A stretch of DNA of 64,000 bases from Mesorhizobium_B sp035998495 (GTDB lineage Bacteria > Pseudomonadota > Alphaproteobacteria > Rhizobiales > Rhizobiaceae): contig DASYHP010000026.1 of the NCBI GenBank assembly GCA_035998495.1, positions 98,884-162,883 of the forward strand. The letters are read 5' to 3'. Numbering within the stretch: the stretch's first letter is position 1; each line of letters starts with the position of its first letter. The position numbers were made by a program, and so were the translations under genes. Shown in pieces: positions 25,729 through 33,376 of this stretch. Below the pieces are notes generated by a model. The model was not told the origin of the DNA. It did no database searches and was given only the letters and a program-made list of their open reading frames with translations.

Positions 25729-26382
25729 ATGCAGAAGAAGCTCGGCCCCGAGCCGGTGATGGACCCGACAGCCACCGTGCTCCGCTCGACGCTCGGCCGC
25801 TACACGGAAGTGGGCGCGCGCACGCTCCTCACGGAAGTGGAGATGGGCGACTACTCCTACATCGTTCAGGACGGCGAGGTCATCTATTCCACGATCGGCA
25901 AGTTTTGCTCCATCGCCTCGCATGTGCGGATCAATCCGGGCAACCACCCCATGGAACTGGCGAGCCAGAACCACTTCACCTACCGCGCCTCGGCCTATTT
26001 CGAGGGCGAGGCGGACGAGGAAAGCTTCTTCGACCGGCGGCGCGCCGCCCGCGTGACGATCGGCCACGATGTCTGGATCGGCCATGGCGCGATCATCCTG
26101 CCTGGCCGGCGCGTGGGGGATGGGGCGGTGGTCGCGGCTGGCGCGATCGTGACAAAGGATGTCGAGCCGTACATGATCGTGGCGGGCAACCCGGCGCGGC
26201 CCGTCCGGCCGCGTTTTCCGCGACACCTCGCGGAGCGGCTGCAGGCCCTGGGCTGGTGGCATTGGAGCCACGAGCAGCTCCGCGCCGCCCTGCCCGATTT
26301 TCGGCAGCTTTCGGCCGAGACGTTCGTGGAGAAATACGAAGCCGAGGCAGTTCTCGCTCCTGAACGGCCAAGCCGTTCCTGA
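25729..26382 (+). CDS. Phosphonate-associated hexapeptide-repeat acyltransferase
   Basis: A 217-residue left-handed beta-helix acetyltransferase. Hexapeptide repeats run through the middle (VTIGHDVWIGHGAIILPGRRVGDGAVVAAGAIVTKDVEPYMIVAGNPARPVRPRF), with the IGKFCSIASHVRINPGNHP motif of the xenobiotic acetyltransferase group. It resembles the family often found with phn genes and annotated as a phosphonate metabolism hexapeptide protein. The acceptor is unknown; N-acetylation of aminoalkylphosphonates, as PhnO does, is only a possibility. A strong GGAGGAAGAG ribosome site precedes the ATG. It follows phnF by 67 bp. Confidence 0.88.
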   Translation: MQKKLGPEPVMDPTATVLRSTLGRYTEVGARTLLTEVEMGDYSYIVQDGEVIYSTIGKFCSIASHVRINPGNHPMELASQNHFTYRASAYFEGEADEESFFDRRRAARVTIGHDVWIGHGAIILPGRRVGDGAVVAAGAIVTKDVEPYMIVAGNPARPVRPRFPRHLAERLQALGWWHWSHEQLRAALPDFRQLSAETFVEKYEAEAVLAPERPSRS

Positions 26383-26654
26383 ACCACCCTCAGCGCAGAT
26401 CAGGGCCGCCGTCCTGCCCCCGGTTAATGCGCCACGAGGCATTGAAGTGCCGGAGCGCATTGGTCCTGCCCCTGTTTGCGGTCCAGGGTCTATGACGCAC
26501 TAAGATTTACCCCGGACCACCCGACATTGGCAGACCAGAGGAACAGCAGCGGGAAGCGCCGAGGGAAAGGCAACCGGCGTGGCCGGCGTCGAAGTTTAGG
26601 CTCGACAGATTCGGCGGCGGCGTGGTTATAGCGTGCCGATTGAGCTTGCGAGAG

Positions 26655-27191
26655 ATGCCGGTGCGGCCAGGTCGAAGCGAAATTTCCGGCAGCGTGTCGT
26701 CATCCACGCAGGCGGGCTTGCCGACCGGGCGGAACACCGTGGGGGCATGGCGAGCCGCCGCGAAATTCGTCGGCGTTTCCGGCCTTGGCTGGCTGCTGGA
26801 CCTCTCGCTATTCATGACGCTCAGCTTTCTGACCGATCTCGGTCCTCTCGTGACGAACCTGATCAGCGCAGGAGTCGCTGTAACCTTCGTCTTCCTGATC
26901 TCCGCGCGCTATGTCTTCATGTACGAGGGCCAGTATCTCGCCTCCAAGCTCTTGGCCTATGTCGCCTTCAACATTGTGGCGATCCTTGCGGCCTCAGCCG
27001 CGATCGGACTTATGGCTCAGGCCTTGACCTCCCTGTCCGCGCCGTATTTGGCCTCCCCGGAAAGGCTGAGCGGGATCGCGGCCAAGCTTCTCGTCACTCC
27101 CGTCACGCTCCTGGCGAACTTCCTGTTCAGCAGGCTTCTTCTGGAGAAACGAGGAGCCGAGGCCCCGCATGCGATCCGAGCCGGTCGATGA
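26655..27191 (+). CDS. GtrA family membrane protein
   Basis: Polytopic protein with four hydrophobic helices, matching GtrA (FVGVSGLGWLLDLSLFMTLSFL, the VTNLISAGVAVTFVFLISARYVF signature, and two more helices to the C-terminus LLANFLFSRLLL). GtrA-type proteins are thought to help flip undecaprenyl-phosphate-linked sugars across the inner membrane. The start is unclear: ATG 26655 is given, GTG 26622 is longer, and GTG 26742 would give the short N-terminus usual for the family. It is the first gene of the surface-glycan cluster; the 272 bp before it show no clear gene. Confidence 0.82.
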   Translation: MPVRPGRSEISGSVSSSTQAGLPTGRNTVGAWRAAAKFVGVSGLGWLLDLSLFMTLSFLTDLGPLVTNLISAGVAVTFVFLISARYVFMYEGQYLASKLLAYVAFNIVAILAASAAIGLMAQALTSLSAPYLASPERLSGIAAKLLVTPVTLLANFLFSRLLLEKRGAEAPHAIRAGR

Positions 27192-27976
27192 GCGATCGCA
27201 TCCTTGTCTTCATTCCGGCCTATCGCTGCGAACGGCAGATCGGCCGCGTTCTCGAGCAATTCGGCCAGCCGGGCCGGGCCGAACGGTTCGCCCAAATCCT
27301 CGTTTTGGACAACCGGAGCCCGGACGGCACCGTCGCTGCGGCGCAGGAAGCCGGCCGGACGCTGCGGCTCGACAATCTCCTCGTCGGCCGAAACCACGAC
27401 AATTACGGCTTGGGCGGTTCCCACAAGGCGGCGTTCCGCTATGCCGTCCAGGAGGGCTTCACCCATGTCGTGGTGCTGCACGGCGACGATCAGGCCGACA
27501 TAGCGGACCTGATGCCGCTGCTTGCGCGCGGCGAGCATCTCGAAAAGGACTGCTGCCTGGGCGCGCGCTTTCATCCCGCGTCGAAACTGCAGGGTTATTC
27601 TCGCACACGAATGATCGGCAATGTGGCGTTCAACGCCTTGTTCTCGACCGCGACCGGGAAGCGTCTGTACGACCTGGGCTCCGGCCTCAACATATACTCG
27701 ACGGCGATGCTGAGGGACGAGTTCTACAAGAGGTTGCCCGACAATCTCATGTTCAACTATGGGATGATCCTGGCCAGCAGCGTGAAAGCCCACAACATCT
27801 CCTTCTTTCCCATCACCTGGCGGGAGGAGGATCAGGTGTCCAATGTGAAGCTGTTCAGCCAAGCCTACCGCACCATGGCGCTGCTTCGCGGCTTCGTGGC
27901 CGACCGAAGGAACTTCCTTGCGAAGGAGCATCGCGAGAAAGCACGCGATGAATACAGCTTCGAGATCTGTTCGTGA
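27188..27976 (+). CDS. Glycosyltransferase family 2
   Basis: A 262-residue GT-A fold enzyme. N-terminal VFIPAYRCERQIGRVLEQF, IQ-type LDNRSPDGTVAAAQ, then GGSHKAAFRYAVQEGFTHVVVLHGDDQAD carrying the metal-binding DxD-like HGDDQ, and a GSGLNIYS acceptor loop. This resembles dolichyl-/polyprenyl-phosphate sugar synthases. Together with GtrA it could make and flip a lipid-linked monosaccharide. ATG overlaps the GtrA stop by 4 bp. There are no C-terminal membrane helices. Confidence 0.88.
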   Translation: MSDRILVFIPAYRCERQIGRVLEQFGQPGRAERFAQILVLDNRSPDGTVAAAQEAGRTLRLDNLLVGRNHDNYGLGGSHKAAFRYAVQEGFTHVVVLHGDDQADIADLMPLLARGEHLEKDCCLGARFHPASKLQGYSRTRMIGNVAFNALFSTATGKRLYDLGSGLNIYSTAMLRDEFYKRLPDNLMFNYGMILASSVKAHNISFFPITWREEDQVSNVKLFSQAYRTMALLRGFVADRRNFLAKEHREKARDEYSFEICS

Positions 27977-29013
27977 GACGCAAGAAAGCGATCAGAGGTC
28001 CTGCCAGCCATATGCTTCCAGCCAAGACGATTCTCGACCTTATCTCGGCCGCTCTTGTTGCGCTTGCGATCTGGATCATGGCGCAGCGAGCGCCGCAGCT
28101 CGCGGGGTTTCTGTCGGAGACCCTCCATGATGTGTCTGTGGCCGGCATCGGCCTGCTGGGGCTTTGCGTCGTGGTTTATGCGTTCAGCCATCTGCTGAGG
28201 ATCATGCGCCTTTATCTCACATTGGGAGAAGTCAACGTCACGGTGACGCAGTTGCTGCGCTTTCAATTCACCGTCTCGCTCCTAGGGGCCTTCCTGCCGT
28301 TGAGACTGGGCGATGTGCTCCGCTTTGTGGAACTCGCGCGCGTGACGAACAGGGCGACGGCGGTGCTGATCGCCGTGGTCATCGAGCGCAGCCTCGATGT
28401 CACGATGGTTCTGCTTCTGCTGGGCCTGCTTTGGTGGTCAGGCAACGCCGGCAGTGGAATGGCGCCGATTGCGCTGATCACGGCAGGCTCCCTTCTTGCC
28501 GCGTTGGGCCTCTTCTTCGTCGGGCCGTTGGCTCTCCGAAGCTTGGCTAACACGGCCCTCACGCGAGGGCGTTCTTGGAGGAGTCTCGCCATCCTGCGGG
28601 TTTGCGAAGCCATCTTGCGAGCGGCTGCACAATTCCCGGGGCCAGATCTGGGCCGCTTGGTTGCGCTCGCGCTTCTGACGGTGGCGATCTGGGTGGCGGA
28701 AATTGCCGTTTTCTTCGCGGCCGGGTCGGCTGCGGCGGCGTTCACCGGAACGCCATTGTGGAGCGATCCCATTCTGGGCGTGCTGTCCACGGCGCTTGGG
28801 ACCAGTGCGGGCGCACAAGGCGCGGCCGCCTACCGCCTGATCGTCGTGCTTGTGCTGGGCGCCGGCGCCATGATCTATGCGCTGCCTTATCTCAAGCGCC
28901 GTTTCCGGGGCATCGCCGCCGAAGCGCGCTCGCGCCCGATCTATCGCCTCGGCCCGATCCCGACCCGGCGCGAGCGCCGCGCCGCAGTCGCCGCGGGACG
29001 CGGCGCGCCGTGA
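27973..29013 (+). CDS. Lysylphosphatidylglycerol synthetase-like flippase family membrane protein
   Basis: A 346-residue polytopic protein of the UPF0104/LPG-synthase-TM family, with about eight helices. It shows FSHLLRIMRLYLTL, the FTVSLLGAFLPLRLGDVLRFVELARV segment that typifies the family, and VLSTALGTSAGAQGAAAYRLIVV near the C-terminus. Related proteins flip or synthesise lipids and lipid-linked sugars. GTG at 27973 overlaps the GT2 stop (GTGA). The arginine-rich C-terminal tail of about 45 residues is presumably cytoplasmic. Confidence 0.82.
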   Translation: MRRKKAIRGPASHMLPAKTILDLISAALVALAIWIMAQRAPQLAGFLSETLHDVSVAGIGLLGLCVVVYAFSHLLRIMRLYLTLGEVNVTVTQLLRFQFTVSLLGAFLPLRLGDVLRFVELARVTNRATAVLIAVVIERSLDVTMVLLLLGLLWWSGNAGSGMAPIALITAGSLLAALGLFFVGPLALRSLANTALTRGRSWRSLAILRVCEAILRAAAQFPGPDLGRLVALALLTVAIWVAEIAVFFAAGSAAAAFTGTPLWSDPILGVLSTALGTSAGAQGAAAYRLIVVLVLGAGAMIYALPYLKRRFRGIAAEARSRPIYRLGPIPTRRERRAAVAAGRGAP

Positions 29014-30461
29014 CCCTGTTCGTTTATTACGACCGCGCGGTTCCGGAAACGGAGGCACGGCACCTTCTCGGGCTCACGCGCTATGGCGACCTTCTGCAGC
29101 AGGGCGACCGGCTCTGGACGCATGTCGAGCGCCTGGCGCGGCGCGCCGGCATCGAAGAGTTCCGGCATGTCACCGGCGCCGACCATTTGGCGAAACTGAA
29201 GGATGAGCTGGAGAACCGTTCGCCTGTTCGGGTCATCCATCTCAGTTCCATGCTGGCCCCGATCGACACCCAAGGCTTCGCTGATTTGCTCAGGCGGTTT
29301 CGCGTTTCGAACGAAGCATGCCGCGGAACATGGCAAGGAACCCAGGCCCCGCTTCTTGCTTGCGGCATGGCGGACTACCTCGCCTTTCTACGCAGGCTCG
29401 AGCACCCCGCTCCCAACGAGGAAGGCGAAGGCCGCGAGCACCATTTCCTGAGGGTCGATCTCGACGCCACCGTCGTCTCTCTGGACGATCCTGCCGCCTT
29501 CCTCGACTTTCTCAGCGGCTCGCTCAACAGCCGCCACTTCAACGCCATGCGACGGGAGAAGCGGGAGGTCATCAAGGCCTCCAACAAGATCGAAAAGATC
29601 CGCAGCGAGCACGACTTCTACCACCTCCTACCGCCGCGGTACCAACGGTGGTTCGTTCTCCCCTACGACCTGACCGTCGATGCCGGCTCGGCGAGCTATC
29701 GCATGGAGCGGCTGCTCGTGCCCGACATGGGAAAGCAATGGATCCACGGCGGCTTGACGATCGCGAACTTCGACGCCTTCCTGGATGATGTTGGCCAATT
29801 CATTCGTGAACGGCCGACGCGGCCCTGCGGCGCGCCAGCCGCGCAAGCCCATTTCAATGAGCTCTACCAGGCCAAGCTGGCCGCCCGGCTCGATCAACTC
29901 CGCCAGCAGCCGCTGTTCGGCAGGCTGGATGCCTTCGTTCGAAACGGCACCTCCCATGGCGGCATCGACGCGATCGTGAAAAGCTACTTCACCCTGCTCG
30001 ACAGGCTTGCCCAGCCTGCCACGCGCATCGAAGCGATCGGGCACGGCGATCTTTGCTTCTCGAACATTCTCTACGACAAACGGGTTCGCCTGCTGAAGCT
30101 GATCGACCCGAAGGGCGCGTCGAGCGCGGACGAGCTTTACACGGATCCCTATTACGACCTGGCCAAGCTTTCCCATTCGGTGCTCGGCGGCTATGACTTC
30201 ATCGTCAACGGGCTCTATGAAATCCAGATCGGCGAGGGGATCGAACTGTCGCTTACTCAGCTGTCGCACGACCTCCTTCCGTACCGGACGAGGTTCGTCG
30301 CATGGCTTGAAGAGCAGGGGTGGGAGCCCTCGCGCGTGCGGTTGTACGAAGCCTCTCTCTTCTTGAGCATGCTGCCCTACCACGTGGACCGGCCGAGAAA
30401 CCTGCTCGCTTTTCTGCTGACGGCTGGCAACATTCTGAAGGAACTGGAGTCTCAGCCATGA
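29010..30461 (+). CDS. Two-domain protein with C-terminal aminoglycoside-phosphotransferase-like kinase
   Basis: A 483-residue soluble protein. Residues 1-150 are an unassigned domain with an alpha/beta pattern. From about residue 180 a kinase-like fold appears: a candidate ATP-binding lysine in VIKAS (K189), the YRMERLLVPDMG stretch, the catalytic-loop HGDLCFSN (345-352) and the metal-binding IDPKG (365-369), as in APH and choline kinases. It probably phosphorylates a small alcohol or sugar for surface-glycan decoration; the substrate is unknown. GTG overlaps the upstream stop and the next ATG overlaps its stop, so coupling is tight. Confidence 0.75.
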   Translation: MTLFVYYDRAVPETEARHLLGLTRYGDLLQQGDRLWTHVERLARRAGIEEFRHVTGADHLAKLKDELENRSPVRVIHLSSMLAPIDTQGFADLLRRFRVSNEACRGTWQGTQAPLLACGMADYLAFLRRLEHPAPNEEGEGREHHFLRVDLDATVVSLDDPAAFLDFLSGSLNSRHFNAMRREKREVIKASNKIEKIRSEHDFYHLLPPRYQRWFVLPYDLTVDAGSASYRMERLLVPDMGKQWIHGGLTIANFDAFLDDVGQFIRERPTRPCGAPAAQAHFNELYQAKLAARLDQLRQQPLFGRLDAFVRNGTSHGGIDAIVKSYFTLLDRLAQPATRIEAIGHGDLCFSNILYDKRVRLLKLIDPKGASSADELYTDPYYDLAKLSHSVLGGYDFIVNGLYEIQIGEGIELSLTQLSHDLLPYRTRFVAWLEEQGWEPSRVRLYEASLFLSMLPYHVDRPRNLLAFLLTAGNILKELESQP

Positions 30462-30847
30462 CGGTCGTCAACACGATCTATGTGGACCTTGACGGCACAT
30501 TGTGTCCGGTCAAGCGCGAGGGCGAGCGCTACGAGGACCTGGCCGTCCACACCGAGGTGGCTGAACGGCTGGCGCAGGCGCGGCAGGAAGGTCTGCGGGT
30601 CGTCGTGTTCACCGCACGGAACATGAGAACGTTTGGCGGCGACATCTCCAAGATCAACGTCGAGACCGCGCCGCGCATCCTCGAATGGCTGCGCCGCCAC
30701 GACGTGCCCTTCGACGGCCTTGTCGTGGGCAAGCCCTGGCCAGGGCCGCGGGGCTTCTATGTCGACGACCGCACCGTCCGCCCCGATGAGTTCGCGCGGA
30801 TGTCCACGGCGAGCATCCTGGATTTGCTTGGGCCGCAGGAGCGATGA
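30458..30847 (+). CDS. HAD family phosphatase-like protein
   Basis: A 129-residue HAD-fold protein. Motif I is DLDGT at residues 10-14, motif II the FTARNM stretch, motif III a lysine-containing GLVVGKPWPG, and motif IV YVDDRT. It is short, without a large cap domain, like capsule-locus HAD proteins of the KdsC/GmhB size class. Substrate unknown. Overlaps of 4 bp with the kinase-like gene and a 1-bp gap to the nucleotidyltransferase make a three-gene unit that looks like kinase, phosphatase and nucleotidyltransferase steps. Confidence 0.85.
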   Translation: MTVVNTIYVDLDGTLCPVKREGERYEDLAVHTEVAERLAQARQEGLRVVVFTARNMRTFGGDISKINVETAPRILEWLRRHDVPFDGLVVGKPWPGPRGFYVDDRTVRPDEFARMSTASILDLLGPQER

Positions 30848-30848
30848 C

Positions 30849-31622
30849 GTGGGCGCACCCCTGCTTGCGATCACCATGGCAGGCTTCGGCCGCCGATTTC
30901 TGGAGCGGGGCTACACAATTCCGAAGTACCGCATCGAGGCGGGCGGCCGGACGCTTTTCGAGTGGTCGCTCCGCGGCTTGTCCGAATTCGCCGACGCGGG
31001 CTGGCGCTTCTGCTTCATTCTCCGCCGCGAGGACGCCGCGCGCGACTTCGTCGCCCAGAACGCAGCCGCGCTTGGCCTCGGCGACACTTCCATGCTCGAA
31101 CTCGACGCGCCGACGGATGGGCAGGCCACAACCGCCCAGCTCGCCGCCGAGCGCGCCGACGCGGACCAGCCCTTCGCAATCTTCAACATCGACACGGCGC
31201 TCGCCCCCGGGGCGCTGCGGCCCGGCCAGATCCAGGGCGACGGCTGGATTCCCTGCGTGGATGCGCCGGGAGAGGGTTGGAGCTTCGTGCGCCTGGGGCC
31301 GTCGGGAACCGCCGAAGAGGTTCGCGAGAAGTCGCGGATCTCGAACCACGCCTCGATCGGGTTCTACTTCTTTGCGAGCGCCCGGTTGTACCGTGACGTT
31401 TATCGCTCCTATTACTCGGACGCGTCCAGGCTCGAAAGGGGAGAGAAATACGTCGCGCCGCTCTATAACGGCCTCATCGGGCAAGGCCTGTCCGTCCATG
31501 TGCAGAGCATTTCATTGGAGCAGGTCGCCTTTCTCGGCACGCCGGACGAGGTGGACGCCTTCGCGAGGGATGCCGATGGGAGGTTCGCCGCGATTTCATC
31601 CGCATCGCCTGACAAGCGCTGA
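30849..31622 (+). CDS. Nucleotidyltransferase-like protein of a glycan cassette
   Basis: A 257-residue protein whose N-terminus ITMAGFGRRFLERGYTIPKY fits the nucleotide-binding G-x-G-x-R loop and following lysine of sugar-phosphate nucleotidyltransferases. IFNIDTAL supplies a plausible metal-binding Asp, and the C-terminal part ends in LSVHVQSISLEQVAFLGTPDEVDAF, also typical. It would activate a phosphorylated group as a nucleotide derivative. GTG at 30849 starts 1 bp after the HAD gene stop; longer in-frame extensions run through that gene and are rejected. Confidence 0.8.
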   Translation: MGAPLLAITMAGFGRRFLERGYTIPKYRIEAGGRTLFEWSLRGLSEFADAGWRFCFILRREDAARDFVAQNAAALGLGDTSMLELDAPTDGQATTAQLAAERADADQPFAIFNIDTALAPGALRPGQIQGDGWIPCVDAPGEGWSFVRLGPSGTAEEVREKSRISNHASIGFYFFASARLYRDVYRSYYSDASRLERGEKYVAPLYNGLIGQGLSVHVQSISLEQVAFLGTPDEVDAFARDADGRFAAISSASPDKR

Positions 31623-31709
31623 ACGAATGAAGCCGTCGAGGCGCGGCACTGCCGCTTTCCGGCCGAGCCGGTCGGCTTCGTGCCCGCGGCCTCTGGAGCG
31701 GCGGAGCGC

Positions 31710-33308
31710 ATGACGGAGGAAAACAAGGACGACCGGAACGGCAACGGCCGGCGTCGCTTAATGGCCCCATTTGGAACGGCGTGGTGGGCGGCGGTCGGCG
31801 GGATCGCCTACTTGTTCCTGGCCTACGGCTTCGACTGGTGGGGCCGCGGCAGCGGGCCGAATCCGTGGGGCGTCGCTGCGATCCGCCTGGTCGGTGCGGC
31901 CATTTGCTTCGGGCTCATTCTGGGCGCCTTGGAGCTCATCAAGCGCGCCTCTGTCGGCACCCGCATCCTCATGCTCGCCTGGGCTGCCTATCTCGGAGCC
32001 TGGGCGGCGGTCTTTTGGCCTGGCTTTGTCATGGGTGATACCTATGGGGCGTTCAGGTCGTCGCAGGCGTTCCCGATCAACGATTGGCACGGCTACTTCA
32101 AGCCTCTCGCCTATGGCGCGGCGCTCGACTTGGTGCCGGAGTTCTGGTTCATCACCCTCGTGCAGGTCGGGCTCGCCGCGTGCGTCCTCGGCTTGTGGGA
32201 CCTCGTTCTTGCCAGGCACGGGGCGCATTGGATTCTGCGCGCACTGCCGCATCTGCTCCTGGCCATCAACGTCGCGTTCGTCTCGAACATGCTCCTGCTC
32301 AGCCGCGACACCCCGTTCTCGCTCACCGTGACGGCCCTGGCGGCGCTCGCATTCCACCTCGTGCTGAAGAAGGAAGTTCCCCGTCGCCCGCTCGCGCTGG
32401 CCGTGACCTTGCTTTCGGCGATGGCTGTGATCTGGAGAACCGACGGCGTTCTGGTCGCCGTGCCGGCGCTGCTCGTCCTGCTGTGGTCGATCCGGGCCTA
32501 CCCTCGAGCGATGGTCCGATACTGCGCGGCCGCGGTCGCCCTGGTGGCGTTCGTCCAGATCGCCGTACCGCTCGCCGCGGGCAGAGCTTCCGATGATTGG
32601 GGCTACGAACTGTCGGTGAAATTGAATCCCTTGGGATATATCCTGCAGGGTGATTACTTTGCCGAGAACAAGGAGGAGGTCTTGGCGGCCGCAGGCGCGG
32701 TGGTCGACCAGCAGATGCTGATGTCAGTTCAGAAGCCCGACGAGATCGCCTCGTTCTGGTGGGGAGGCGTCAAGTGGGACGCCAGCGAAGCGGACAAGGA
32801 GCGGTTTCGCCGGGTTTATACAAGGCTCCTGCTCGACAACCTGCCGCTTTTCCTGGCCGGCCGGATCGAAACGACGGCAGGGTCGAGCGGACTGCGTTCT
32901 CCCATCCACGCCGTTTACGATCATACCTCGATTTGGAACGAGCTCGACCGCGCAACGTATAACGATCCTCGCCCGATGGAATTCGATCCGCCATTTCCGG
33001 AGCTGCGGGCCAAGCTTGTGGATCAACTTCGCCAGACGGCTGCCTATCGCGGCCTGACGCCGTCCGGGTCGGTGCTCCACTGGAACTATCTGCCGGAGCT
33101 GCTCGTCCTGCTGGCCGCCCTTTTTCTTTGGCGGCTCGCCCCGGCTGCAGCGGCCGCCGCGCTGGTGGTGACGCTCCGGGCTCCAGCCGTCATGCTCCTC
33201 GCGCCTGCTTCGCATTTCAAATACTATCTTTCCCTGGAGATCACGGGACCCTTCGTTCTTGCCGCCATGCTCGCAGAGCTGAGTCGACGCTTTCTCGCGC
33301 GGTCGTGA
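31710..33308 (+). CDS. Large polytopic membrane protein, glycosyltransferase-like topology
   Basis: A 532-residue integral membrane protein with about ten helices and a long periplasmic-looking segment between roughly residues 300 and 430 before two C-terminal helices. The early loop GFVMGDTYGAFRSSQAFPINDWHGYF after helix three recalls lipid-sugar-using GT-C membrane enzymes or DUF6020 proteins, but I cannot name the family firmly. ATG at 31710 has GCGGAG before it. It follows the nucleotidyltransferase by 87 bp in the same direction. A transferase that attaches the activated group or sugar outside is an inference from context. Confidence 0.75.
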   Translation: MTEENKDDRNGNGRRRLMAPFGTAWWAAVGGIAYLFLAYGFDWWGRGSGPNPWGVAAIRLVGAAICFGLILGALELIKRASVGTRILMLAWAAYLGAWAAVFWPGFVMGDTYGAFRSSQAFPINDWHGYFKPLAYGAALDLVPEFWFITLVQVGLAACVLGLWDLVLARHGAHWILRALPHLLLAINVAFVSNMLLLSRDTPFSLTVTALAALAFHLVLKKEVPRRPLALAVTLLSAMAVIWRTDGVLVAVPALLVLLWSIRAYPRAMVRYCAAAVALVAFVQIAVPLAAGRASDDWGYELSVKLNPLGYILQGDYFAENKEEVLAAAGAVVDQQMLMSVQKPDEIASFWWGGVKWDASEADKERFRRVYTRLLLDNLPLFLAGRIETTAGSSGLRSPIHAVYDHTSIWNELDRATYNDPRPMEFDPPFPELRAKLVDQLRQTAAYRGLTPSGSVLHWNYLPELLVLLAALFLWRLAPAAAAAALVVTLRAPAVMLLAPASHFKYYLSLEITGPFVLAAMLAELSRRFLARS

Positions 33309-33376
33309 CCCCGCGCGGTTACGCACCGACCGGCTTGGCCTGGGGTTCATGAAAGATAAAGCCACCAAGGTCGTGG

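Noticed and set aside
26507..26815. Minus-strand frame of 102 codons before GtrA
   Set aside because: It overlaps the GtrA start region, has no motif and no ribosome site that I can support.
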